Assembly: GCA_013365365.1 (NCBI GenBank)
Contig: JABVXU010000208.1
Span: forward strand, 1-64,000
DNA: 64,000 nt
Direction: 5' to 3'
Origin: Cruorifilaria tuberocauda
Taxonomy: Eukaryota > Nematoda > Chromadorea > Rhabditida > Onchocercidae
Below are positions 1 to 13,643 of this stretch, piece after piece. How positions within the stretch are numbered: position 1 is the stretch's first letter; every line of letters begins with the position of its first letter. The translations under genes and the position numbers were made by a program. The notes beneath the pieces were generated by a model. It saw nothing but the letters and a program-made list of their open reading frames with translations, was not told the origin of the DNA and did not search any database.

Positions 1-3000
1 AAAAATGCAAATGAATTAATGCTAAAATATCAAGTTGAAAATTTTCATTTTTAATTGTATATCACCAATAGAGATAAGAATTTGCAAAATGGTAATCCTT
101 ATCATTTTTATAACGATATAATGATATTGCTGGAGAGATTTGAGAGAAAAATTGGAATAAGGGAGAGAGAGAAAAGTATGGAAAATGAAATGAAGAGGAA
201 AAAGCTTAGCAGAACATATCTTCTTTGTCATCTCTCTCTTCCTCCCTTCCTATCCAAAAAATTTGTTGACCTTTATCTTAATTGTTTCTAAGTAATGCTA
301 ATCTGTCATTTGTTGTCTTTTCACATTTCCCATCATTTCAAATTGTAAGTGAAATCAGTTAATAACAAAGAAAAAAAGTAAAGGCAATAGGAAATTTTTT
401 TGTAAAATTTATTTTAATAATGATAAATGCAAAAATAAGGAAGAAACAAAAGAGAAATTAATGAATTGATAAATATTTATAGTCATAAAATAGCAATATT
501 GACAGTGATCATTACTTGATACAATGGAAAATGTAACTTAAAAAAAGTATAGGATATTGAAATCCTTTAAGTTACATTTGTTAAGTGCAAAATTACTAAT
601 CAATTAAACAAAAATTCATGACTTTTATCATTATCTCTTATTGTTCTTTCGCTTAACTAAAATTGCCTGAACTTATTTTGTGCAATAGCTTAGATCAAGT
701 TAATCTGTTGATAATAACGATACATAAGTATATGCACGCATATTATACTTTTTATAGTAATAAATAAAAGCAAAGTTGGTATGACTGATTATTTTTCATT
801 CGTTTTATGAACTAATTATATTTTTCGTTTTGTTTAAGAGAGCACTTGGTCCGGATGTATGCGGTTAGCTTTTTCTCTCTTATATTTCTAATTTACGTAT
901 TGTTTACGTACGTATTTACGTGTCACTTGATGATCCATATGTTGATTATTTCATTTATTTTGTTTCTTTTATTTAACTCTTCCTAACTTCAACAAATTCT
1001 AGAAACGATTTGAACTATATATTCTTTTTGCATATCTTCTTCCTTTCAGTATTATTTTTAACTTAGTTGCCTTTTTTCTTGGAAAAATTTAAATTATTGC
1101 ATTTATTAACAAATCAAAGGAAAAAATGACAATAACATAATTTTACTTTAAAATTTATTGCAAAATAAAATATTTCATCGCCGCGATTTTTACGTTGTTT
1201 AAATTTCTGCAAACAAGTATTTGCTCTATTCCTAATTTGTTATTCTTCCTTATATTCCGATATAAATTTACAATGAATAACATACGCTGATTACTTGTAA
1301 GTTTTTTCATATGATTTACTAACATTCAAAAAGGGAGGAATAAGTGAACTTTTCAAATATATCTGGAGATACAAATTGCTGAGTTATTCTTTTAAAAAGA
1401 AAATTTATTGCGTAATTATTAATAATAAATGTGTTATTATCAGTTAAATGAGAAAAAATGGATAGCAAAAATTTTTTGATTTGATTTTGAGTGCTCATCA
1501 GAGGAGTAGCAATCAGGAAATGATATCTCTTAAAAACAATTACATTTTTTAGCCATCTGCTTTTTCATAAATTACCGATAATGATTAGATGGAGAAGTGT
1601 TTCTTTTCATGAAGTTTTTATTCAAGCAATATTTATAAATGAATATGCAACATATATTTGCCGCAGTTGAAAGATGAAATTTTATCGGAAAGTCATACGA
1701 GCACAGTAGCATGATGTTTATCATTGTTCAAGGATTAAAAAATTGAATTCGTCAACAAAATAACAACAAAAATTATTCCAAAGTTTTCTTTCGATTTTTA
1801 TTTGGAGAAATAAGCAACGCAGAAAATATTCATCCATTATGATAATTAATATAAACATTTAATTCAAGAGAATTTGATTATTCAATAAAAATGAAAAATG
1901 TCATGAATTAGCAAAAAATGAGAAAAAAAACAAATTACATACTTTTAATTATGAAAAAAGTGAGGAAATATGCATGGAAAGAAAATATTTTTTGATAAAT
2001 TACGATTAAAGGACATTAAGAGAGATGAAAATGAAAAAGACTCTTCGTAATATACGAAATTAATTTTTTTCCCTTCAAATTTTACGATTTCTTTTTTTCT
2101 TTTTTTTTCTTTCTTACAATCCAAAAAATTATAACTTCCATTCTTGCACAATACAAAGAACAACTATTATCATTTTCACTTCTTTTTTCCTTTTTTTATT
2201 ATTTCTCTACTCGAATAATATATAGAAATAAAATTTTCGTTTTTTCTTCAGATTCTTAGCTTATATTTTTTATAATGATAAAAACATTATCTGAAACATT
2301 ATTTTCAAAAGTAAAAATTATGAAATGGAAGATTTAAGAAACAAGAATTCAAAGTTAAAAGGATTGTTGTATTTTTGCAATCAAATTCTAATAAATTAGA
2401 TTAAAATTTCATTAGATTTATGGTTAAGATGAATTAAGATGATGAAAGCTATTTTTTAACAATGAACTTTCTAGCACTTAATAGTAAGTAAAATACAGTT
2501 TATTTGCCAATTAATAGCTGAAAAATAAAAATGAAATAAATGCAAACGAGTTAATAAGTTTAAGGTATGCAAAAGATATTATGCTTATAAAATGTTAATT
2601 CAAACTTAAATTTGAAAGCTGAATGAAAGAGTGTTTTATAGGGGAGTGCCAAAGGTTAATGGAAAAATAACGAAATAAGGAGAAGTAAGGAAAACAGCTA
2701 TATGGCATGAAATTTTTTTTAAACCATTTAGCATGAGAGGAAGACATCCTTCCCAAACTAATATAATCTTTAAATGAAATTTAATGAATCTATAGAATGC
2801 TTTGGCCTGTCTTTGTATTCGTGTAAATGCATTACATTACAACTGTAAATGCATTCAATTATATGATTCATAAAATTCCACTATGATAAATCACAATGAC
2901 CAATTCATTCAATTCGATCAATCCCTGCGATGATTCTATTGCACCTATGCTTTGTAAAGGCGGTATTGAAGATTGAAATCAAGCTAAGAATGAACGGAAA

Positions 3001-6000
3001 GATGGGAATTTTTAAATTAAAAAAAATCACTTTTGGTTTTTAACTTTTACATTAACAACCTTTTCACCTTTGTTTTTTATCTCTCTTTCATCTCCGGCAC
3101 TTTTCATTCAAAAATATATTGCAAACAATAAAGATAAAAGTATTCTTGGAAAAATATCTGATATATCGCAATACTTGATTTAAATATTTATATATATTGT
3201 CTATAACGATTCATGATTATCAACTAAGGATTCTTATTATCAAATGTTTGGGGATTATTTGTTTTCACTACATTATGGCATGGTTTTTTTTTGTTTTTCG
3301 ATTATATTCTTCCTTACTTTTCGGATTGGATATTTGAAGATAATTGTCACAGAGTTACAGCGAACAAAGTGGTCGTTTTTTGGAGTGGAGAAAAATGGAA
3401 AATTCCAAGCCCATTTTTTGCTTCTTTTCATAAAGTTTCTTTTTTCCTAATATTCGCAAAGAAGAAAAAGCACTAGCTCGAAATTCTTTTACAAGTTAAA
3501 ATTGTTTTAGCAACTGTGGCATCTATGTTCTGCTAACAGTAAAACGAAGAATAAAAAATAATAAATATAGTGAAAGTATAGTTTTTTTTCAACAAGATGA
3601 AACAAACATTATTGTCATTTGATTTTTATCTTTTGTAGTTTGCTATGACTGCAAAAAGTGAAAGAGAAAAGACAAAAGTTTAAAATTTAAAAATCTTTAA
3701 GCCACTTTTTCCTAGAACAAAAATTGAATAACTTAGTGAGCAAAAGAATTACAACCAACAATTACAACAACAGTAATTTAATTGAATTCATTAATATGCA
3801 TTATATGGATAATAATCTATAGTATTCTATTATGATCAGTAATGATATGATTATTAGTCTAAATGAGAAACAGAAATTTTACAATTATTGTAAAATTTCA
3901 AAAAAATTTGATAGAAATATTTATTAGTAAAATTCATAATTATTAAAATGTTTCGGGAAATTCTAATTATTTCTTGTATTTTTGAATTTCTTTCCATATT
4001 ACACGTCGTTTTAGATCAATATAATTATGTTTTAAAACGCTTTAAAATTCCCATATATTTAAACTATATAATAAGACACTATATAATAAGAATCATTTGA
4101 TTCATTAATTAACTAATTATTTTGCCGAGTCACAATACTTGCAAACAGATAAGCAAGAAATAATCTTCAAAAAAGTTTTCAATTGAAGTTATTTTCTCAA
4201 AGATTTCTTAAAAGTGTTCAGTAACTGATATGTTAAGAGATTAACATTGTTAAGAGGCAAATGTTCGAGACGAATTCTTACAATGCTGATGAAATAAATG
4301 ACAAGCGAATTGAAGCTAATGTTTAAATTATGCATATATTTCTAAATTGAATATGTATAATGTAAATAATACTTCGAAAACAAACTGTTAAAAAGAAAAA
4401 TTTTTTTGAATCTATGACAATTAGCTTATGCAAATCAGATTTAATAAATTAGTTGTTCCATGGTAGGAAAAAGTTAGCGCTGATGATAACTTCCACTAAT
4501 TCTTTGAAAAGTATGATGACATTTTAATAAAATAGATGATGGTACAGCAATACATGTTAATACATGATATTGGAATTTTCTTATCCTTTTCAATTTCTAG
4601 TTCGATTAGTTAAATTCACATTAAAAATTAATGATAGATCTACGTAGGTTACTTCATTGCAGCGGGAATATATGCTTATTTTTCTTCCTCTTCTGTTCGC
4701 AGTTACTATGTCATTAAAAGCTGCGGGTGATAGAAAGCTTTATTTTAAAGTGAATTAAAGTTGAAATTACAGGGAATAAATACCTATTAATATTAGAAGT
4801 TGCAGCACTATATCATTGTGACTTCTATCTAAAATTAAAACAAAAAAATTAATTGGCCAATAGGAAACCAAATATTCAAAAAAATTCGTGTAAAAACAAC
4901 AAAAATGGACTCTCCTTATAAGCTGGACCGTTCAGTAATAATCTGAAGTAATTGGTGTGATGAGAAAGGTAATATTGAAGTTTTTCCGGGATATTTCACA
5001 ACAGTGATTGATGCTTGTCAATCCTTGTCAAAAGTCCAAAAACTTGACGTTCTCGAATCTTTCGCGTTTTCTTTTTTTGAAAAAAAAAGAAAATGAGGAA
5101 AGCAAAAGGGATAAATGGTTTTAAAAAATAGCTTTGACATCAGATGTTTACTGATTTCACAGAAAATTTTGATCAGTAATCTTCGCAACACTATCATTTA
5201 AATATTTCCTAAATAAAAATTTATCAAATCTTTCATAGACGAATTTCCCTGCAAAAAATAGCATGTTATCACTGATAGAGAATTTTATCATTAGTTGATA
5301 ATAAGATTTAGATCAAGAGAAACTTTAACAGATCCTGAAGTTATAATTCTTATAACTGTTAGTATATAATATATTAAAGGAATAATACTGGAAATTTATC
5401 AGCTCTTTATATACTTAATAAATAATATATAAATTACTGAAAAGCATGTTACGGAATGGAATCTTGGCACTCAGAGTTTGCTATATTGTTTATTACAATA
5501 TATTAGATGGAAACATATGAAATGCTGAAGATACCATACGAAACATATTCGTTATCATTTCAGCTCACACACTTCTCGACTGTCTCTTATCAATCATTTT
5601 ATGGCTCATTAAATGCATACCATGTTTATTTATTACCAGAAATTCTTTAACAAGCATTGCTGAGTTGAAATTATGGTAAATTGCTTCCTTTTATTAATAA
5701 ACTTCTTATCTTACTACAACTCATTTTTATCGTGAAACAAAAATACATTATGACGAAGTTTCTTTATATAAAAAAATAATTTCACTGTTTAAATTTCGGA
5801 AAGAAACTTTGTAAAATACACGAAATTCATCTCGACTTCAGTAATCAAGTCATTATATACATATCTAATTTAGGTGATCATTATGACAATCATTATATGA
5901 AAAGAAAAATTATAATAATCCAGGCTATTACGATATTCCTTGAAAAAACGCAAATTAATACTATCTATTCTATGTGTACGGTGTAATTGATATACTGTGT

Positions 6001-8223
6001 AATACCACGTATACTTGACATATTATATGTTCGCATATTATAAATGTACTATGGAAAATATAAAAATCTAATAGTAAAATATTTCACACATTGTAATAAT
6101 TTCATTTACGTTGTAAAAAAAATAAGCAAATTTTCATTTCTTTTCTACCTTATAAAATTAAAAAAAAAGAAAAAAAAGAAATACGAAAAAAGAGAAAAAA
6201 TTCTACCAAAATCCATTTCTTCATTTTTTATAGCAAATATTTGAGAAAAAAAGTCGAATAAATTAAAAAGATAGATAGAAAAAGTAAGGGAAAAGAAAAT
6301 ATACTAAAATATATTTTAAAAGAAAATAGAATGTAGTGAAAAGCTATACAAAAATTCCCGGACTAGTTCATTTCATCTCAATAAGATAAAAATTATATTA
6401 ATTGTTATGAAGAGATATACTGAGAGAAAAGAAAGTAATTCTATTTACCGATTTTCAAGCAGATACTGATAAGATTGAATAATTGAAAGGAGTGATGGAA
6501 AGAGCAAAAGAAAGATTGAAATAATACATAAGATGACAAATGATACAAGAAAGAAAAAAGTGGAATAGGGAAAAAAGAGGGAGACGGATCAATCAGTAAA
6601 CATAAATTTATAATTTTACTTAGGCAAGCTTTAAGAAAACAAGCAAACAAAATTTTATTTACACAAATTACAATCATCATTTAGATTCCACTTGGTAAGA
6701 TACAGTCGACAGTTCGTTTCTACATATACATATACATATATTTTCCACTGTGTAAAAAAATGCAAAAAAAATCTACTTGAGAGTATTATCAATACGAAAA
6801 AGTCATGGGAAATAATATTTAATAAAAATTTCAAAATTTTATTGCTAATAATTAACAAGTTCCAAAGAGGAAATTGAAAAGTTTTTGCGGTATTCATTAT
6901 TTGCATTATTCTTTTTCGTGTAATTGCACTATTATAAGATTAAACGAAATGAAAGCACACACAGTTTTAAAGCCTAACATAATCTAACCAGGAAAACTAT
7001 ATCTTGCAGAAATTTTACCGAACAAAACTCAAAGTTATAACCAAAGAAACTATAAGTACCTTGCAATGTTTGATCCAATAACTTTGTTCAGGGTGAAAAG
7101 TTCAGATTAGAAGTGATGATATTTCAATATACACGTAGATTACAGTTGATCTTTCAGCAAAAACAATGAAACAACTATTTTTTATGTCAGGAAAATTAGT
7201 AATGCAACTATAATCAGATGAATTAGAAGTCCACACAATTCTTGAGTTTTGATCCAGCTACAGAGTCTGACTATCTAGATCTGGGAACTCATGTTAAACA
7301 GACGTTAGTAGGATCGCATCTTTTGCTACTTAAATAAGAAATATTTCACCGATTTACCAATATCTTTGATAAAAGTTTAAATGGATAATGTATTAAACAA
7401 AGGCAAACCAAATTAAATCCCACAGATCTTTACTATACAAAAAAACAAAACATAAGCTGCGTGGAACATTTAATAACTTGTTATAACTGATTATAACATT
7501 AAAATCCAGTAGAAAATTTGACATCTATCTCAAAATTAAATTTAAAAAAAACCGTTTAGGAATTTACAAAATATTCAAAAATCTCTACACATTTACACAT
7601 TTACTAAGGAATAAACATATGCAGTCCAAACTTTTAAATTACTTCCTCCATGAGTTAAAATAAAAAAGTTTGAGTTCACAACTGGAATCTGAAATCGAAT
7701 AACATAATTACATGGGTCAAATAGCAAACACAGAAGCACATGGAGAGGAAATTGAGGAATTGCTCAAAACCCGTATAAATTTGAACGCTTTAGAATTTAT
7801 CGATATTTGAGAATAGATATGTAAAAACTGATTGATGTAATTAAAAGGGTATTCAGAAAAGAAGTGCGTCATCAATTTTGACGTGTTTTCTTTTGTTACT
7901 ACTCTATATGGAAGAAAAAGTTATTGAAATTCTTGAAATCAGCAACATATTAGATAACGCACTTCTTGGCTGTTATATTTATTTTATTACAAAAAGATTA
8001 GAAAAGTATGACATTTCTCCAAGGAAACGTTCAACTAATTTTTTACTGATTTAAAGAATGGTATTTCCATATTTGCAAAATTAATATGCTACGAAAACAA
8101 GTATGAGCAATAGAACATATAAACATTGCAAATTTACCAGAATATCGATACTTTACATCCAGCCCAATTCTTGTCTTAGCATTTATATTAACATTTCTTT
8201 ATCTTATTGCAATTTTATATATG
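1..8223. other. Gene-poor AT-rich stretch
   Basis: About 8.2 kb without a supportable gene. Open frames here are short and low in complexity (Phe, Lys, Ile, Ser and Asn rich), and I found no chain of phase-compatible exons or conserved motif on either strand. It holds homopolymer runs, an A/G-rich tract near 6150-6300, a short tandem copy near 4065-4092 and a small inverted repeat at 529-579 listed separately. It may be intergenic sequence or a long intron of a gene whose exons lie outside the window. Confidence 0.6.
529..579. repeat. Inverted repeat, 14-bp arms
   Basis: The arms at 529-542 and 566-579 are exact reverse complements, separated by 23 bases. The spacer itself holds a small GGAT/ATCC pair (552-555 and 562-565), so the whole element could fold as one interrupted hairpin. 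No gene lies next to it. Function unknown; it could be the remnant of a small terminal-inverted-repeat element or chance in AT-rich DNA. Confidence 0.55.
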
Positions 8224-8640
8224 CTATTTTGACGGTATAACAAATAAAGACGCATCAAGCGGAGCGTTGTGACTGGAATCAAAATCTACCAAGTACTTCG
8301 AGCATAAACAGTATATCAAGGTGTTTCGGTCTTGCTCGATTAGATTTTCAATATTACTCATTGCTAACCTAGTCGGACAATCCTTAGCCAACGATATTCG
8401 TTCCAGCGGAGTTGCTGCTAACCAAATATCCACTGATAGTTCTGCATTATCACTCATCAGATTAGGATATCGTGCACGAAGAAGTGATTTCAACAGATTA
8501 TTCGCACGATTTGTAGCAAGACGCTCTTCATCTGTACCTTCTGCTGTTATAATCATTTCATCCTGAGTGCGCCTGATTAAAGTTACGGGTCCATGATATG
8601 ATGCTAACTGCAATAGCAAATAATAATAAACAATAATATA

Positions 8641-8675
<35 letters not shown>

Positions 8676-11600
8676 TAAATAATAATAAATAACAACAATA
8701 GCAATAATAAGAAAAACTGAAATTTGAGCTGAAATTGAAGCGTAAAAATTCAATCATAAACAAGGATTTAATCTTTCACTTCTGAAATAACATTCATTTA
8801 AATTCATTCATACAGATTTATTATGTTTCGAAATGAGTAGGAGGAATTTTACCTTATTTAATTAGTTCTGTTGCGCAGCCTTATTAAATAAACTAGATAT
8901 TTCCTAAATTGTTTGCATAAAGTATGAATACGATATAATACACGATACAAGAGAGTGAAGAATATATCAATTGTACCTAAGTCCTGAGAAAACATTCTTT
9001 TATACCAGTTTCACCGACAGGTTTGCATTTCTTCGAGAATCAGTTTATGAGATTTCTTATGCCTGATGACGCTTTGCATCAAAATATAATATCACTGTAG
9101 AATGATGTGATATCCTCATTTTATATTAAGTTATGATATCAATGATAAGCGGTGTAATTCGAGAGATTATTTCGATCATGTTGTATTCTAAATATAAATG
9201 GACATATAATTCTAGTTTTCATCGAAAATTAAAAATCAAACCTGCAGAGCGATTGGCATATCGAAATACGTACGAATAATAAATTGAACTAGTGGAGTCC
9301 ATGATTTCGGCATTTTAGCCTCGGCAAGAGGCAAAAGATCATCAAATGTTGCATCCAGTATTAAAGCCTAAAATGAAAAATGTAAAGTATTAAAGAATCA
9401 ATATCTACATGATTATGGTTTTAATTTCCTTGGTGTTATATGAAAACTCTTCCACTTATAACTTTCATCATACTAAGTGCATTTTCAATGCTATATAACA
9501 ATATCAATTACCAGTAAGTTCATAATAATACTGAAAATTTTTGAACATGAAAAAGAAATAGTTGCGTAATCACAATAATCCACTGGCATGTCATATCGGG
9601 AACTAAATAAATAACAATCCTTTCGAAATTATAGTTTTCAAGACAAAAATCTGTTGAATTTAGACGGAAGATAAATACTACTTTGATATTTGGATAATTA
9701 GCGGCGGCCCATGTTGCCGGAAATCCACCGATTGACCATGCATAAATAACAATTTGATCTTCCGTAAAACCTAATTCATATATTGCATACTGAATAACGA
9801 CATCAATCGATGCAGTCGTTTGTTTTGGTGTGGGCATACCGCTGCTTTCACCAAATCCTAAAGCTTTTTGAAATGTTCGAAACAAATTTTTTAGTTGAAA
9901 GATGTCGTATTATTCTAGAATATATTGAAAGCTTTCTTACCCTTAATAAACTTTTACTTATCATTTTAGTGAATACTATGCGAGAAAAGAACTTTGACTT
10001 CAAAAACTTATATAGTTACGAATCATCAAAAAATAGGATGGAGAGCCTGCATTATGCGTTTTTCTGAACTTTTTTTCTCTTAATTTTTGCATTTATGCGG
10101 TATGCATAAGGGTAAAGATAGTACTAACAGAATTTTTTGCATTTATCATTATATGTATCTGTCATCACATTTATTAGTAAATTGTTATCTGTACTAAATC
10201 ATCGCTATTGCTGACTTTTTCAATTCAAGATTTTTCATTTCAAGAAACTTTAAAAGCAGGAAAAGATATTGACCGGGTTGATTCCAACCAAGCACAGAAT
10301 AGTTCAACGTAAGTGGCGTCGACATAATGCCAGTTTCGTAAAATCCAGCATTCCCCTCACACGTTACAACCAGAATATCACCATTTCCTCCTTGTTCTCG
10401 ACGATCAACAAACATAGTATCCACTTTATTACCTTCTCCTGTCATTAAAAGTCCACGTACAGCACCCTTAATAATAAGAATTTTTAAGAATTTTACCGAA
10501 GAAGTGAAGAAATCTTAAAAATATTGGAATCTATAGGTGAAATTGAGTGGTTGATGAAGGGTAACAATATTGATTGACTAATTCAAAATTTTGGCCGAAT
10601 ACATCTTTCGGAAAAAATATCAATTTCAATCAAAAAGTTATTTTAAATCAAACCTTTTCCACCACAAGTTTCCGCCGATTCTCGATCAGAAATGATTGGA
10701 TCACTTTATTCAATAATGCTGCTGAACCAGGATAAACAAGTACACGCGCAAAAGTGTAAGCAATATTGTAAGATAAGCAATCTCGTAACGTAGTATATAG
10801 TACATTTTCAGCGGCAGTAAATCTTGGCGTTTCGAAATATTTTCGGCGCTCTCTACGAGCTTGAAAATCAACCGGTGCAGCAAATAACTGAAATTTGAAA
10901 TATTACAACTATAATTTGAAATGAATAATCTTCGAACAACAGTTCTTGGCAGATTACTTGGCACAAAATAACACAAAAGTTTTTTGAAAATGAAAGAATT
11001 TCGAATTTCAAATGACGTACGAAGAGAATAAACTGATAGATACCTCATAATCATATCTTAGCAACAGTGCTTTAGCATTTCGATCATGCAAATGAGCTTC
11101 AAATAATATATCAGCAAATCGGCGATATTCCGGATTGAATATCCTGCCAGCAGTTCTCATACTAATGGCTATTATATAATATGACGCTGTAAATTTTGCT
11201 AACAGCATAAAATTTGTCCCACTCAACAATGAACGATTGTAAGCAATCTGAAATTTTGAAGAATCGATATCTACATGGTTTTTGTTTTCTTTTTTTAAGG
11301 AGTAATTTTTTCTTAATTCGACGCTCACTGGTTCCAAAAAATATGGTTATAATTACCACAGGGAAATACAAAAATAGAGAATAGTCTCGATTGTTTAAAC
11401 TGCATGATCCAACTTGAATGGATGTTTCCAATGCAAATAAATACATTAAGTTAATGAAATTAGTTGGCGCATTACGAATAGTGAAAATTAGAAAGGATAA
11501 AAAAGCAACAAAATAAAAGTTTTTACTGGAGATAAGCATGGTCCCATAAGATATGATTCAAACAGCATTTTGAATTAAGTATCAAAAAATTATCCAAGAT

Positions 11601-11964
11601 TCTTAAAAATTAATTCCAAAAAGAAGATCCATATAAAATCATTTCGAAAAAAATCCATGAATATTTGAAAAGTTTTTGGGGCTATTCTTCCAAAAAAGAT
11701 CATTCTTCAGCACCAACTTTTAAAATTTTTAAATTAGCAAATTCAGATCTCTCTGAAGTGAACAATTTTCTATATTGAACAACATACCAAAAGAAGAAAT
11801 GGTGAAACCACTGTACACACTGCACGACATCCAATCATAACTGTCAACATTGTTTCACTCACATATTCCAACGAATTACTCGGAAAAGTTGCATCATGAC
11901 GGCGAATATATGCATATACCTTTGGACCTCTTATCAAACTTAACAATAACTCCGCCGGTGTCAT
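8224..11964 (-). CDS. abhd16: ABHD16-type phosphatidylserine lipase (alpha/beta hydrolase)
   Basis: Membrane-associated serine hydrolase; mammalian ABHD16A (BAT5) hydrolyses phosphatidylserine to lysophosphatidylserine. The model has seven exons: 11788-11964, 11044-11247, 10654-10887, 10274-10466, 9682-9857, 9242-9367 and 8224-8607. All have GT-AG junctions and consistent phase, giving 497 residues (human about 558). The N-terminus carries GPKVYAYIRR, matching the family's GPRLYKIYR, followed by two hydrophobic stretches (about 40-62 and 68-95). The nucleophile elbow is YAWSIGGF with Ser311. The acid is Asp386 in RRTQDEM and the base is His483 in DSSHNAPL, matching Ser, Asp and His of the human enzyme. 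The VDTMFVDRR and CEGNAGFYE motifs are also conserved. It lies 436 bases downstream of PRKRIP1 on the same strand. The family call is secure. Whether it corresponds to vertebrate 16A or 16B cannot be told, and the start has only a weak acceptor (TTTAAAG) before it. Confidence 0.93.
8641..8673. repeat. (AAT)11 microsatellite
   Basis: Eleven uninterrupted AAT triplets, followed by degenerate AAT-like repeats to about 8705. It lies inside the last intron of the abhd16 gene (8608-9241), close to the acceptor of the last exon. Confidence 0.95.
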
Positions 11965-12400
11965 CTTTAAATTAATTAATGATTTAAGTAATGTCGAGGA
12001 GGACTAACGTAATCGCTTGGATAAATTATCAAGAAATTAAATGATTATACAATAATTACCTCCCAGCAATCTTCTGGAGACGCATAGTGAGACAATTACT
12101 ACAACCAACAATTGACAGTGCATTTGGAAACTTGCTTCTATAGAATTTTTCGTCTCCTCAGAGTCAATACAACGTCGTATGAATTGAATTCAAAACGAAT
12201 TTTACGAATCCATGAAAAACCGTTTATGCAGTCTTTCACGTCTTAATTTCGAAATTTGTCATACGACTGTAAACGTGCAATAATAATATCACTAATGAAA
12301 GTACAAAAAAAGTACATATTTATTTCCATAAATGAAAAAGAGCAAATGACAAACAAAAAGTTTAACAATCATCGTTAGGTATCCTCTTTTCTCCATCTTG
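11965..12400 (-). other. Short intergenic spacer, possible operon junction
   Basis: 436 bases separate the PRKRIP1 stop codon from the abhd16 start codon on the same strand. This is within the range typical of polycistronic nematode genes. On the minus strand the sequence just before the abhd16 ATG ends TTAATTTAAAG, a weak trans-splice acceptor candidate. AATAAA-like words follow the PRKRIP1 stop. No separate promoter was recognised. Confidence 0.4.
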
Positions 12401-13631
12401 TCAGTTTCCTGAGATATTATTTACTGATAAGCCTGAACCATCCGTTTTTTCCATTTCTGTTTCGCTCACATTTTGCTTTTCCGCAGCATCTTCTTGTATC
12501 CCAGAAATCCCATTACTTCGCACTACTTCATTATTCTCTTCATTTGTAACCTGTTTCGATCTTCCATCGATACTCTCCTCAATTGCGCTTGACTCCGAAT
12601 CATCTCCACTGGTTACATGTTCTATGTCTTTCACTTCATTTTTCTTCGAGTTTTTTATTTTTTTTTTATGACGCTGTCTAAAATGTAAACAATATAAAAA
12701 ATTTTAACTAGTGATCAACTTTCCAATTCGAGATATATGAAAATTTTTACCGACAAAATCTAATAAACAGTACCACTATGAAGCGAAAATTGCATTGTCG
12801 AATTGTGATATTTTAAATATATATAGTTGCAAATATAAAGTTGATTAGCTAAGAGGGACCGAATAAAGTGCAAAATGAAAAACAATTGTCGGAATAATGC
12901 TAGTGACCTAAAAAATTATTTTTACCTTTTTAATCGTTTCCTAGCCGTTTTTTTTTCCTCTTCTTCTGCTCGTCGTTTTCTTTCAGCCAAAAACTTCTCA
13001 TCGAGCTCTTCTTGTAAAGCCTTATTATGCATATAATCCAATCTGTTAAATTTAGCATACTTTAATTAATATGTTTTGGTTATATTAGTGAACATTTCCC
13101 TATCTATTTAATGGATAAAAAATTCATAAAATCAAAAAAAAAAGTCTCAGAAGAAGTTAGTTAATCGAAAAAAGCTTCATAATAACTTGTTTCTAGCATC
13201 CGCATTTATACTTAATTTTCCGCTAAGTCTAGGAAAAAGCAGACGATACCGATCCATTTCCCGTTTTCGATTATTTCGAAAAATATGAAATTCCGCACTC
13301 CCGGCTGCGGCTGATGAACCAACAACATTACGGACGAAATCCGGCGGCGGCCGTGGCTTTCGACCATCCCGCCGTTGTGGTATAGACACAGGTTTTTCCT
13401 GCAATTCTTCATTATTCTTTTATTCTCGAACTCTATGTATTGAAGGTAGTGGTTGAAAGGCAAGAAAAAAATTAATACGGGAAGAGAGAGGGTGAAAGCG
13501 GAGTGAAGAGGAAAAAGAAAACAAAGATGACATACAATATTTTTCTGCAATCTTTCCAATCGCATTCGTATCAAATCATAAGCAGTTCGAGCTTTTTGCT
13601 CTTCTTCCTGTTCTTTATCTTCATGTGGCAT
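12401..13631 (-). CDS. prkrip1: PRKRIP1 homologue (splicing-associated RNA-binding protein)
   Basis: Small basic nuclear protein; human PRKRIP1 binds double-stranded RNA, interacts with PKR and is found as a coiled-coil bridge in spliceosome structures. Four exons at 13536-13631, 13250-13398, 12926-13042 and 12401-12677 join in phase to 212 residues (human about 184). Residues about 50-82 carry the family signature: PRPPPDFVRNVVGSSAAAG, then AEFHIFRNNRKRE. It continues into a long charged helix (LDYMHNKALQEELDEKFL, then ERKRRAEEEEKK) and a Lys-rich stretch. The last about 75 residues are an acidic, Ser/Asn-rich tail. The ATG immediately follows an ideal acceptor (ACTGTATTTCAG), which fits trans-splicing of a spliced leader. 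It is divergent from HP1 and sits just upstream of abhd16. Confidence 0.93.
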
Positions 13632-13643
13632 CTGAAATACAGT
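13632..13643 (-). promoter_or_regulatory. Probable spliced-leader acceptor of PRKRIP1
   Basis: On the minus strand the 12 bases ACTGTATTTCAG end exactly at the ATG. A strong 3' splice site with no coding exon needed upstream is the usual sign of trans-splicing in nematodes. A conventional 5'-UTR intron cannot be excluded. Confidence 0.55.

Noticed and set aside
8321..8566. 81-codon plus-strand ORF
   Set aside because: Antisense to the last exon of abhd16, which carries the catalytic Asp and His.
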